64,000 nt of DNA from an uncultured Clostridia bacterium. Lineage in GTDB: Bacteria > Bacillota > Clostridia > UMGS1810. Under the pieces are notes generated by a model. That model did not search any database, was not told where the DNA came from, and saw nothing but the letters and a program-made list of their open reading frames with translations. Below are positions 36,287 through 45,300 of this stretch, in pieces. Where the stretch lies: NCBI GenBank assembly GCA_934463165.1, contig CAKSJG010000014.1:4876-68875 (forward strand). The letters are read 5' to 3'. How positions within the stretch are numbered: position 1 is the first letter of the stretch; each line of letters opens with the position of its first letter. The position numbers were made by a program, and so were the translations under genes.

Positions 36287-37183
36287 ATGATTAAACGTAC
36301 TGATCCGCAATACAGTCATGATCTTTTTGAAACAAGCATATCAAAAGATTTTGCGATTGAAACACGTCATGTAAATTCCGGAATAAGCGAAGACGGCATT
36401 ACACATATTCATAAATTTTTTGAAATACTTTTCTATTATGAAGGAACGCGAATTCTTACAATAAATGACTCACAGTCGGTACTCAATAAAAATAAAATAG
36501 CGTTCATTGCCCCGTTTAAATTTCACAGGACATCAAACAAGGTTGAAGATGAACCGTATAAGCGTATTTTAATAAATTTCACACCCGAATTTATGAACGA
36601 GCTTAACAATGTGTGTGATAACAACTTATTTCTGTGTTTTAACACACATGAAAGCTGCATTCATTTTAGGGATGATGAAGTGAGCCAAATAGAAGAAATT
36701 CTTCAATGCATGCTCTACGAATACAACACCTTTGCGGATAAATTTTCGGTAAATATAATCAAGGCGGAGCTTATGAAGCTGCTTATAATTGCCTCAAGAA
36801 ATGTCGCAAACAACAGGAGCGAATCATACCCGGAGAATGCAAATAATTCATATTTTGATTTGATATTAAAAATTGCGGAATTTATAACCAAAAATTACAA
36901 AAATAAAATTACGCTTGATATCCTTGAAGCCGAATTCGGAATCAGCAAGTATTTAATTTCACGTAACTTTAAAAATGTTATGCTCATGTCTCTTAACGAT
37001 TTCATAAACAATATCCGCATTCAGGAAGTAAAAAGACTTATTTTGGAATCCGAAAACAACATTGCGTCTGCAGCATATGAATGCGGTTTTGAAACGCTTG
37101 TTCATTTTAATCGTGTTTTTAAAAGTACGGTCGGAATAACCGCAAGAGAATATATAAAATTAAAAAGAGATAAAAAGAAATAA
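36287..37183 (+). CDS. AraC-family regulator of the polysaccharide locus
   Basis: A 298-aa regulator. The N-terminal half is cupin-like (THIHKFFEILFYYEG near residue 40); the C-terminal 100 residues carry two helix-turn-helix motifs (ITLDILEAEFGISKYLISR near 205 and IASAAYECGFETLVHFNRVF near 260) ending in the usual VGITAREYIKL. GGAGA precedes the ATG. It is divergent from the sugar importer genes, whose promoter needs help by its spacing, so activation of import and perhaps of the ten-gene operon by a pectic sugar signal is the best reading; ligand unknown. Confidence 0.88.
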   Translation: MIKRTDPQYSHDLFETSISKDFAIETRHVNSGISEDGITHIHKFFEILFYYEGTRILTINDSQSVLNKNKIAFIAPFKFHRTSNKVEDEPYKRILINFTPEFMNELNNVCDNNLFLCFNTHESCIHFRDDEVSQIEEILQCMLYEYNTFADKFSVNIIKAELMKLLIIASRNVANNRSESYPENANNSYFDLILKIAEFITKNYKNKITLDILEAEFGISKYLISRNFKNVMLMSLNDFINNIRIQEVKRLILESENNIASAAYECGFETLVHFNRVFKSTVGITAREYIKLKRDKKK

Positions 37184-37198
37184 AATGGGTTTGTTGTT

Positions 37199-37260
37199 GA
37201 ATCTTTGTTAATAGTCGGGAATAAATTGAATAATGGAATTTTGTCGGAGGATGGTTTGAT
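37199..37260 (+). repeat. hicB-leader repeat, copy at the truncated hicB
   Basis: Leader sequence shared with 6432-6490 (blocks TAATAGTC and AATAATGGAATTTT). It ends in GGAGG followed by the hicB ATG, so this copy is the intact form. Confidence 0.5.
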
Positions 37261-37479
37261 ATGAATAATATTTTGGAGTATAAGGGTTACAACGGAACAG
37301 TTGAATATTCGTCGGAGGATAATATTCTGTTTGGCAAGGTAATCGGTATAAAAAGTCTGATTTCTTATGAGGGGCAGAGTGTTAATGAATTAAAGAAAGA
37401 TTTTGAAGGCGCTGTTGATGAATATCTCGAATATTGCAGTGAGAATAATATAGACCCCGAAAAAGCACAAACATTTTAA
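37261..37479 (+). pseudogene. truncated HicB-type antitoxin
   Basis: 72 residues matching the N-terminal partial-RNase-H-like part of HicB antitoxins: MNNILEYKGYNGTVEYS, FGKVIGIKSLISYEG, and ELKKDFEGAVDEYLEYCSEN. Intact HicB proteins continue after PEK..F with KGSFNVRI-like residues and a DNA-binding C-terminus of 30-40 residues. Here a TAA falls exactly where Lys is expected (after AQTF), and the codons beyond the stop read GFYAR before another stop. No HicA toxin gene is adjacent. It is probably a decaying orphan; a short functional protein cannot be excluded, as GGAGG precedes its ATG. Confidence 0.65.
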
Positions 37480-37519
37480 GGGTTTTATGCCCGAAAAATG
37501 AAAAAAGCATAAAAATGTA

Positions 37520-37548
37520 TTGATTTTTTTTTGATTTCATATTACAAT
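37520..37548 (+). promoter_or_regulatory. promoter of the glycosyltransferase gene
   Basis: TTGATT (37520-37525), 17-base spacer, TACAAT (37543-37548). Confidence 0.55.
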
Positions 37549-37609
37549 ATACTTAAATAACTTGTTTAATCAATCGTGAATAAGCTTTTTTACGAAAGGA
37601 AAGAAAAAA

Positions 37610-38632
37610 ATGAAATACTTATCAGTTGCCGTGCCCTGCTACAATTCCCAGGATTATATGTGTCACTGCATAGACTCGGTATTATCGGCAAAAGACGATG
37701 TTGAAATTATCATAATAGATGACGGTTCAAAAGACAAAACGGGTGAAATAGCAGACGGCTATGCGGAAAAATACCCCGAAACCGTTAGGGTTATTCATCA
37801 GGAAAATTCCGGTCACGGCGAGGGAGTAAACCGGGGAGTTTTAAATGCCAAGGGAAAATACTTTAAGGTTGTGGACTCTGACGATTGGCTTAACGAAGAG
37901 GCATTGGCAAAGCTTTTGCGCCGCATAAAGGAAGATGATGAGAAAAACACCCTGCCCGACATGTATATATGCAATTATGTGTATGAGCATTCGGCAGACA
38001 ACACCACATACACAATGGGATATAAAAATATATTCCCCGAGGGCAGACCGTTTACATGGGATGAAATGGGCAGGTTTAAAACGGCGCAGTGCCTTATGAT
38101 GCATTCGGTTGTTTTTAAAACGGACTTTTTGCAGGATGGATATGTCTGCCTGCCGAAGCACACATTTTTTGTTGACAACCTGTTTATGTACAGACCGCTG
38201 CCGAATGTTAAAAAGATCGTGTATCTTGATCTTGATCTGTACAGATATTTCATCGGCAGAGACGATCAGTCCGTCAATGAAAAAATGGTGATAAAGAGGA
38301 TTGACCAGCAGATTTACATTACAAAGCTGATGATAGAATCGCACAATCTTAAAATCATAAAAGAAAAAAATCCGAAATTATACAGATACATGATGCATAA
38401 CCTTGCAATCATGATGATAATCAACGCGGCATTTTCGTTTTTATCGAAAGACAAGGAAAAAATAAATAATTTTTATGAGATATGGAAGGATATCAAAAAC
38501 GACGACAAGTACCTCTACAGACACCTTTCATATATGTCGCCGGCTATTCTTACGCGCCTGCCCGGAGTTCCCGGAAGAAAAATTTACACAACGGGTTATA
38601 AAATTGCAAAAAAAATCGTAAAGTTTAACTGA
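37610..38632 (+). CDS. family 2 glycosyltransferase
   Basis: A 340-aa cytoplasmic or membrane-associated GT-A enzyme. The start SVAVPCYNSQDYMCHCIDS, the nucleotide-binding IIIDDGSKDKTGEIAD (about 35-50), the GHGEGVNRGVLNAKGKY motif and the metal-binding VDSDDWL near residue 92 are diagnostic. A C-terminal region of about 110 residues is helical and basic. AAAGGAAAG precedes the ATG. It precedes a flippase-like gene and the phosphatidylserine genes, so glycolipid or envelope glycan synthesis is the probable setting; donor and acceptor are unknown. Confidence 0.88.
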   Translation: MKYLSVAVPCYNSQDYMCHCIDSVLSAKDDVEIIIIDDGSKDKTGEIADGYAEKYPETVRVIHQENSGHGEGVNRGVLNAKGKYFKVVDSDDWLNEEALAKLLRRIKEDDEKNTLPDMYICNYVYEHSADNTTYTMGYKNIFPEGRPFTWDEMGRFKTAQCLMMHSVVFKTDFLQDGYVCLPKHTFFVDNLFMYRPLPNVKKIVYLDLDLYRYFIGRDDQSVNEKMVIKRIDQQIYITKLMIESHNLKIIKEKNPKLYRYMMHNLAIMMIINAAFSFLSKDKEKINNFYEIWKDIKNDDKYLYRHLSYMSPAILTRLPGVPGRKIYTTGYKIAKKIVKFN

Positions 38633-38654
38633 GAAAACTCAAAATTATTTATAC

Positions 38655-38683
38655 TTGAATTATATTTATATATGTGGTATAAT
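38655..38683 (+). promoter_or_regulatory. promoter of the flippase-pssA-psd unit
   Basis: TTGAAT (38655-38660), 17-base spacer, TATAAT (38678-38683); the next start codon is at 38764. Confidence 0.65.
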
Positions 38684-38763
38684 ATTGTACGTTGTGTTTG
38701 AAAATATTATATTTAACATACTTTCGGATGATATAATCTGACGGAAGCACAAGGTAAATTACT

Positions 38764-39792
38764 ATGAAAACAAAAAAAATACTGATTCAGAGCTCTGTGT
38801 TGCTTTTGCTTATTGCAATTACATTTTATATCATACTCGGAGATCAGAGCATATCGGGAATATTTGACGCAGTATGCAATGCGGATATAAAATACGTTGC
38901 CTCGGCAATGGCGTCTATGGCAATGTATGTCTTTTTGGGCGGATATTGCATAAAGGCTATTTTTAAATATATGAACCAAACCATGTCGGCAAAAAGGTAT
39001 CTGAAATATTCGTTTATTGAGTTTTTTTTCAGTGCTCTCACGCCGTCGAGCACGGGAGGACAGCCCATGCAGGTTGTCGCAATGTCAAAGGACGGATACC
39101 GCGCCGCGGATTCAACCGTTGCGCTGATAATAATCGCTCTGCTCTATCGCATGACTTTGCTTTTGTTTACGGGATTGTTCTTTTTGTTTGACTTCGGCTT
39201 TGCGCTGTCGTATATGTCGCACGTGAGCCTGATATTTAAAATAGGACTTTTGACAAACATACTTTTCGCTCTGCTTCTGGTTCTTGTGCTGTTTTCGCAA
39301 AATTTTGTCAGAAAAGCGGGAAAAGCAATTATCAGATTTTTGTGTATGATAAAAATCTGCAAAAAATCGAAACTTGAAAAGTATTATAAAAGAGTTGACA
39401 GTTATACAACACAGTATCACAGCAGTTCGATCTTCATGATGACGCATAAGAAGCTCATGCTGAAATCTTTTGTTATTTTATTGCTTCAAAGGCTTTCTAT
39501 ACTGTCGGTTGCGTTTTTTGTGTATCAAGCAATGGGGCTGAGTGAGCTTAGTTTTTTTCAGATTATAGGCATTCAGCTTATACTGTCGATTTGTGTTGAC
39601 ATCATGCCCTTCCCCGGTTCTGTGGGAATAAGCGAAACGGTGTTTATGTATCTTTATAAATCCGTTTTCGGGGCGAATATTCTTCCGGCAATTTTACTTT
39701 GCAGAGGAATAAACTTCTATCTGGTATTTATTTTATCGGCAATTGTGGTAAACGCGACATATATAAGAAAGATTCTTAAGTGCACACGTTAA
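38764..39792 (+). CDS. lysylphosphatidylglycerol synthase/UPF0104-type membrane protein
   Basis: A 342-aa integral membrane protein with about eight hydrophobic segments. The pattern FFFSALTPSSTGGQPMQV (near residue 90) and MPFPGSVGISETVFMYLY (near 280) is the signature of the UPF0104/flippase-domain family, which includes the membrane half of MprF and archaeal AglD-like proteins. The soluble aminoacyl-transferase half of MprF is absent, so it is not a complete lysyl-PG synthase; lipid or lipid-linked sugar translocation is more likely. It is the first gene of a unit with pssA and psd. Confidence 0.82.
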   Translation: MKTKKILIQSSVLLLLIAITFYIILGDQSISGIFDAVCNADIKYVASAMASMAMYVFLGGYCIKAIFKYMNQTMSAKRYLKYSFIEFFFSALTPSSTGGQPMQVVAMSKDGYRAADSTVALIIIALLYRMTLLLFTGLFFLFDFGFALSYMSHVSLIFKIGLLTNILFALLLVLVLFSQNFVRKAGKAIIRFLCMIKICKKSKLEKYYKRVDSYTTQYHSSSIFMMTHKKLMLKSFVILLLQRLSILSVAFFVYQAMGLSELSFFQIIGIQLILSICVDIMPFPGSVGISETVFMYLYKSVFGANILPAILLCRGINFYLVFILSAIVVNATYIRKILKCTR

Positions 39793-39834
39793 CCAAAAAC
39801 TTTTGATAAAAAATGATATGAGGAGTAATGAAAA

Positions 39835-40515
39835 ATGATAGGATATTATAATTTATCTGTAGTACTGACTTATGTCGGATTATGTTCGGCTGTTTTCGGT
39901 ATGACGCAGGCGCTTTTGGGTAATCCTAAAATTGCACTCATATGCCTTATGTTCTGCGGTCTGTGTGATATGTTTGACGGAACAATAGCGCGCAAATGCA
40001 AAAGAAATGAAGATGAAAAATCGTTCGGAATACAAATAGATTCGCTTTGCGATCTTGTATGCTTCGGGGTTTTTCCCGCTATGCTCGGATACGGAATTAA
40101 AAACATTGAAATTAACGGTTTTGATATTTTTGCTTCGGCATTTTTTGTGTTGGCGGCAATAATAAGGCTGGCATATTTCAATGTATCGGAAATTAACCGT
40201 ACATCATCGGGAGCTGACAAGAGAGAATATTATGAGGGTCTGCCCGTTACTTCGGTATCGCTTCTTCTCCCGGTAATATTCCTGCTCGGTGTATACATAA
40301 AATCATTTACAACCATAAAAATATACAGCGTTGCGCTTTTGGTTATAGGCCTTGCTTTTATTTCCAAATTTAAAATCAAAAAACCGTATATGCACGGTCT
40401 TATTATAGTTGCATTTATCGGTCTGGTTATATTTTTACTCATACTTAAGGAAGGAGATAAGCTGCCGTATGCCGCAAAAACTTTACAATTCATTTTTGGG
40501 CCGCTGTACGCTTAA
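39835..40515 (+). CDS. pssA: CDP-diacylglycerol-serine O-phosphatidyltransferase
   Basis: A 226-aa membrane enzyme making phosphatidylserine from CDP-diacylglycerol and serine. The CDP-alcohol phosphotransferase motif is complete around residues 43-70: CDMFDGTIARK, then GIQIDSLCD (D-x2-D-G-x2-A-R ... G-x3-D-x3-D). Six or so hydrophobic segments surround it. GAGGAG precedes the ATG. The psd gene overlaps its last 47 bases, so the two steps to phosphatidylethanolamine are coupled. Assignment to serine rather than another alcohol rests on the psd partner. Confidence 0.9.
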   Translation: MIGYYNLSVVLTYVGLCSAVFGMTQALLGNPKIALICLMFCGLCDMFDGTIARKCKRNEDEKSFGIQIDSLCDLVCFGVFPAMLGYGIKNIEINGFDIFASAFFVLAAIIRLAYFNVSEINRTSSGADKREYYEGLPVTSVSLLLPVIFLLGVYIKSFTTIKIYSVALLVIGLAFISKFKIKKPYMHGLIIVAFIGLVIFLLILKEGDKLPYAAKTLQFIFGPLYA

Positions 40516-41290
40516 AATATTGACCGCTCCCGCTGTTTCCAAAACGGCGGGGCTTTTTATGAACAGCGTGCTTTCAAAACCGTTTATAAGCTTTTTTATA
40601 AAGAAAAACGGCATTGACATGTCGGAATATAAGGTTGAAAACTGGTCTTGCTTTAACGAGTTTTTTACCCGAAGGATAAAAAGCGGAAAAAGAAACATTT
40701 GCATAGATTCGGATTCGCTGATATCTCCGTGCGACGGTTACCTCACCGTATATAACATAGACAAAGATTCAAAATTTGAAATTAAAAATTCAATTTATTC
40801 CATAGCGGAGCTTACTCAAAACCCCGGTATCGAAAATGAATACAACGGCGGACTCTGCCTTGTATTCAGGCTTACTCCGTCCGATTATCACAGATACATC
40901 TACCCCGACACGGGTGCAAAGGGGAAAAATACGCATATTAAGGGAGTATTTCACACCGTGCGCCCCGTAGCATTTGAACGCTACCCTGTTTTTAAGACAA
41001 ACTCAAGAGAATATACGATTCTTCGGACAAATAACTTTGATGACGTTGTATTTATGGAGGTCGGCGCAATGATGGTCGGCAGGATATGCAACTATCACGA
41101 GGAGCACAACTTCAGACGCGGAGAAGAAAAAGGAAAATTTGAGTTTGGCGGTTCGACAATTATTATGATAATAAAAAAAGATACGGCAATAATAAACGGC
41201 GAAATATCCGAAGCGAATGCACGCAGAGAAGAATTTAAAGTAAAGCTCGGCGAAAAGATTGGTTGTAAAAAAAATAAAACAACTTTTTAA
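40469..41290 (+). CDS. psd: phosphatidylserine decarboxylase proenzyme
   Basis: A 273-aa pyruvoyl enzyme converting phosphatidylserine to phosphatidylethanolamine. The catalytic Asp in SPCDGYLTVY, the His in LTPSDYHRYIYP and the self-cleavage site GGST (in FEFGGSTIIM near residue 230) are all present. The ATG at 40469 is used: the frame is open to 40409, but GGAGATAAG lies before 40469, inside pssA, and homologues start with similar N-termini. Cleavage at the Ser of GGST would give the large and small chains. Confidence 0.9.
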   Translation: MPQKLYNSFLGRCTLKILTAPAVSKTAGLFMNSVLSKPFISFFIKKNGIDMSEYKVENWSCFNEFFTRRIKSGKRNICIDSDSLISPCDGYLTVYNIDKDSKFEIKNSIYSIAELTQNPGIENEYNGGLCLVFRLTPSDYHRYIYPDTGAKGKNTHIKGVFHTVRPVAFERYPVFKTNSREYTILRTNNFDDVVFMEVGAMMVGRICNYHEEHNFRRGEEKGKFEFGGSTIIMIIKKDTAIINGEISEANARREEFKVKLGEKIGCKKNKTTF

Positions 41291-41392
41291 CACATTGTTA
41301 ACATTTTTTTAATAATTATTAACAAAATTAACATATACTATTTATGTTTTTAAATTTTATTTCATATTTTTGAAGAATTTTATTTTTTTATA

Positions 41393-41420
41393 TTGACTAT
41401 TTTATTTTTACGGCTATAAT
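41393..41420 (+). promoter_or_regulatory. promoter of the TPM-domain gene
   Basis: TTGACT (41393-41398), 16-base spacer, TATAAT (41415-41420), in a 211-base AT-rich gap. Confidence 0.65.
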
Positions 41421-41429
41421 ATTTATTAC

Positions 41430-41463
41430 ACGGAGGAATTTTGTATGTGCAAAGTTCCTCCGT
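41430..41463 (+). promoter_or_regulatory. leader hairpin hiding a GGAGGA ribosome site
   Basis: ACGGAGGAA (41430-41438) pairs perfectly with TTCCTCCGT (41455-41463). The left arm contains the ribosome site of the short frame at 41445-41474 and the right arm lies inside that frame. It starts about ten bases after the -10 box, so it is at the 5-prime end of the messenger. No T run follows, so it is not an intrinsic terminator. Confidence 0.5.
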
Positions 41464-41474
41464 ATAGTCTCTGA
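41445..41474 (+). CDS. possible 9-residue leader peptide MCKVPPYSL
   Basis: ATG at 41445 lies 7 bases after GGAGGA; nine codons (Met-Cys-Lys-Val-Pro-Pro-Tyr-Ser-Leu) end in TGA at 41472-41474, 27 bases before the TPM gene. It contains CCT-CCG proline codons. Its reality is uncertain; it is listed because its ribosome site is strong and is paired by the hairpin above. Confidence 0.3.
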   Translation: MCKVPPYSL

Positions 41475-41501
41475 ATTATTTTTACAAGGTGATAAAATAC
41501 A

Positions 41502-42230
41502 ATGAAAAAAACGCTATGTATATTGTCCGTTATAATTATGACGTGTCTGCTTTTCAATATGAATATATATGCCGCTCACGTGAAACCCCGTGAAATATCG
41601 ATAAGTGATTATGCGGGGATTATTCCCGATACGGCAAAAGAATATATAAAATCAAAAAACAAACTGCTGTTTGACAAAACAAAGGCTGAAATTATATTTG
41701 TTACAACCGATTCAACCGACGGTCTGGATACTCAAAAATATGCATCGAATCTTTACGGTGACTGGAATCTTGACAGCTTCGGCAGAGCAAACAGCGTGTT
41801 GTTTGTAATTTCGGCAAACAACAATGATTACAGCTTTGTTAAAGGAAAAAACATCAGTCTCGCAATCAGCGACGCAAAAATCTATGAGTTTATAGTAAAA
41901 GATTTTGAACCGTATTTTGAAAAAAAGAACTACGGTGAAGCCGCTGTCAGAATGTATAATTCACTTGCGGGCTGGTACGAAAATCAATATAAAAATACGG
42001 ATCTGAGCCTTACAAGCGATTATTCGGCATATTCCTCGGGAACTGTTACCAAAGATATAGAACAGCAGCCCGGCAGACTGTGGATCTGGATTGCCGCCGC
42101 GGCAGTAGTTTTGATTTTTATAATCGGATTCAGAATAAAGAGAAGAATAGAATTTCGCATTCGTCAGCATGAAAGACGAATTTTGAAGAAAAAATTTAAA
42201 ATAGATATTGACAAGATTGTAAATTCATGA
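41502..42230 (+). CDS. exported TPM-domain (YgcG-like) membrane protein
   Basis: 242 aa. Signal peptide about 1-24 (KKTLCILSVIIMTCLLFNMNIYA), an extracellular TPM domain at about 30-160 (ISDYAGIIPDTAKEYI, KAEIIFVTTDSTDG, GRANSVLFVIS), a short Ser/Thr-rich stalk, one transmembrane segment near 190-208 (WIWIAAAAVVLIFIIGF) and a strongly basic cytoplasmic tail (RIKRRIEFRIRQHERR). TPM domains are found in phosphatase-like and photosystem-repair proteins, with no fixed role in Firmicutes. GGTGA is the ribosome site. It is followed by tRNA-Pro. Confidence 0.82.
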   Translation: MKKTLCILSVIIMTCLLFNMNIYAAHVKPREISISDYAGIIPDTAKEYIKSKNKLLFDKTKAEIIFVTTDSTDGLDTQKYASNLYGDWNLDSFGRANSVLFVISANNNDYSFVKGKNISLAISDAKIYEFIVKDFEPYFEKKNYGEAAVRMYNSLAGWYENQYKNTDLSLTSDYSAYSSGTVTKDIEQQPGRLWIWIAAAAVVLIFIIGFRIKRRIEFRIRQHERRILKKKFKIDIDKIVNS

Positions 42231-42253
42231 TATAATAATCTCTGTTGTGACAA

Positions 42254-42327
42254 CGGGGTGTGGCTCAGCTTGGTAGAGCGCTGCGTTCGGGACGCAGAGG
42301 TCGTGAGTTCGAATCTCGTCACCCCGA
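42254..42327 (+). tRNA. tRNA-Pro (anticodon CGG)
   Basis: A 74-base cloverleaf: acceptor CGGGGTG/CACCCCG, D-arm GCTC/GAGC, anticodon stem CTGCG/CGCAG with loop TTCGGGA (anticodon CGG, reading CCG), variable AGGTC, T-arm with TTCGAAT loop, discriminator A. No CCA is encoded. It may be co-transcribed with the TPM gene. Confidence 0.95.
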
Positions 42328-42380
42328 TTGATAAAAAAAGTCAGCATACAATTTACGTATGCTGACTTTTTTTATCAATC
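42326..42380. terminator. 24-bp perfect bidirectional terminator
   Basis: Bases 42326-42349 pair perfectly with 42357-42380 around a 7-base loop; the stem includes A7 and T7 tracts, so each strand ends in a T run. It shares its first bases with the tRNA 3-prime end and contains the stop codon of the converging GH2 gene. Confidence 0.85.
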
Positions 42381-45300
42381 CGAAACGGATAATGAAAATT
42401 TAAATTCAATTTTTTTGTCCGTCACACAATATTTTTCGGGAAGTGACGGTCCGCAGCTGTTAGACCCGACGCCGCGGTTTTTAAAGCATATCAGAACCTC
42501 CGTGCTGTCAGACTGTTCAAGCTCAAACGCGTGTTTTTTTTCGTCAAGCTCTTCCACTGTGTAATGAAGCGCTGAAAATTCAAACGACTTTTCACATTCA
42601 AACTTTAATGTTTCGCTGCCCGTAAGCTTAAGCCATTTTACGTCAATATGATTTCCGCAATCCTGCGGCATTATATACGGCTGATATTCGTCAGTGACGG
42701 TGCTCTTCCATACTCCCATACGGGCATGTTCGCTGTAATCGATATAACACTCGGTATCTCCTCTTCCGAAATACTCTATATTTTCAAATTCTTTCTTAAG
42801 AGCAAATCTCATACCGAAGCGCGGAACCTCGTCTATATCCTTTTTGAGATTAAGGTCAAGATCCGTTTCTTCCGATGATGACCTGTTCATTGATTTTATT
42901 TTGTTTTTCAGTGAGCATATGTCAATGCTTACACCGTTTGAAGTTACCGTATAGCATATGTTTATATCAAAGATCGGGATTCTTGCGCTTGCGCCGTGCG
43001 ATCCGCTTACCGTCACCGTGCATTTATCATCCGAAATTTCCGTCTTTACATTTTTCACCTTAAAATATGCCTTATGCATAAATTCGTTCTCCCAATCAAT
43101 ACGGGCATATCTGTCGTTATCTATAGGCGCTCTCCATGTCACAAGATCGGCCCTGCGCTCAAGAAGCTCACAGCCATGTTTTTTCAGCGAGGTTATCATT
43201 CCTGCCGCTTTATCTATCGTGATTGTATTTCCGCAGGCTTCAACGCTGATATATCTCTTTTTATCATCAACCTTGATTGCCTTCGGCAAAGGAGCTTTGC
43301 ATTCTGCCTTTTTTACGGGAATTTCAAACTGAGCCCATGCAAGATTGTGACCTGCATTACACCACGGAGTTTTTTTCGGCAAATTCATATAAAGCTCAAT
43401 ATATGCCCCGTCTTTAACCGAACCCGGTTTTTTGAATTTAAGGCTCACAGTCTTTGTTTCATGAGGTTTAATATCTGCCGTAAAGCTTCCGCTGTCAAAT
43501 ACATTACCGTCGGCAACTACGGAATACGAAAATTCAAACTCATCAAAAGCGGTAAAATCATATCTGTTTTCGATTTCAAATTGTCCGTTTTCAATATCCG
43601 CACAGTTCACTTTCCACGGCTCTATGACCTTCTTGTATTCCATAAGCCCCGTAGACGGTGTTCTGTCGGGAAATACAAGTCCGTCGCAGCAAAAATTCCC
43701 GTCATGCGGAAATTCTCCGCTGTCTCCGCCGTAAATATAGCCGATTTTTCCGTTTTCGAGCTTTTTTTCAACGGCATGGTCACACCATTCCCAAACGCAT
43801 CCGCCGATAAGACGGGGGTATTTACAGATTATATCCCAGTAATCCTTGACGCCTCCCGGGCCGACACCCATTGCATGGCAGTATTCCGCAAGAAAATACG
43901 GGCGCGGGTCATCTGTCATATTACCTTGAATATCAAGATTATCAAGACTTGTATACATGCGGCTTATAATATCGACGCACGGATCTATTTTTATCTGATC
44001 GGCACCGTATGCTTTATTCGGATATGCTGTTCTCTCATAGTGAATAAGCCTTGTGTTATCCCGTTTTTTTGTCCACTCCGACATTTTAACATGGTTTGAG
44101 CCGAATTGACCTTCATTACCGAGCGACCACGAAATTATGCACGGTGCATTTTTGTCGCGTTCCACCATTCTCTCCATTCTGTCCATATATGAGGGTAAGA
44201 CTTCGGGGTTGCCCGCCATTTGACCGATAGCCGAGGTTGAGCATAAACCGTAAGCATTCTCAACGCCATGAGTCTCCTGATCACATTCGTCCATTACATA
44301 CATTCCGTATTCATCGCACAGCTCCAAAAAATGAGGATGATTCGGATAATGTGATGTACGTATACAGTTAATATTATTTTGTTTCATCAAAATAATATCC
44401 CTTTCCATATCCTCTTCGGTTGTGCAATATCCGGTTTTTGGGTTGGAATCGTGACGGTTTACTCCTTTTAGTTTTACCGAAACTCCGTTAATCAGAAGCT
44501 CACCCTTCGGCGAAGTTGTAATTTCTCTGAAACCGATTCTTTTGTATATATACTCTCCGCAGCAGCTTATGAGAACACCGTAAAGATTCGGTTTTTCTGC
44601 CGACCACAGACAAGGAGAGCCAATGTCAATTTCACCGCTTGCAAGAATTTCTTTACAGGCAATTACTTTACCGTCATATGACATAACCGATACGCTGCAC
44701 GGCTGTTCAGCTCCGACAAAATCAAACTCAAATGCAATTTTGCCGCAAACATCGGGCTTTATATAAATATCTCTTATATGATTTTTTGGTCTGTCAAGCA
44801 GGTAAACATCACGGAATATGCCGTGAAATCTGAAAAAATCCTGATCCTCAAGATAACTTTCGGCATTCCACGTATATACAGCCGCCGTCACATCATTCAT
44901 TCCATCCGATAAAAATGACGTAATATCAAACTCCGCCTGCATATGACTTCCGCGGCTCATGCCGACATATTTGCCGTTTATATAAAGTTCAAAATAACTG
45001 CTCACACCCTCAAAAACAATATATGTTTTTTTATCGGATGCCGCATGGTAAAATGTACGGTTATATACTCCCACCGGGTTCATTTTGTATGTATACGGAG
45101 GATCATACTGAAACGGATAGTTAATGTTGGTATAGTGTATCTGACCGTAACCGCAGCATTCCAAGCATGACGGAACGGCAATACTGTCGGTATATTGTAT
45201 CTTTGAGATATCATCGGGAATGTCAAGAGGACATTCGGCATAACTGAAATTCCATTTGCCGTTCAAAGATACAAACGCATCGGAATCATAATTTTTCATT

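Noticed and set aside
41289..41335. Rex-like TTGTTAA / TTAACAA pair before the TPM gene
   Set aside because: The half-sites are too far apart for a Rex operator and the region is simply AT-rich.
42996..44099. Long plus-strand frame (about 367 codons) opposite the second GH2 gene
   Set aside because: It is antisense to a gene with intact catalytic motifs, has no ribosome site, and its product looks like a mirror of GH2 coding (rich in Ile, Arg, Phe, Cys).
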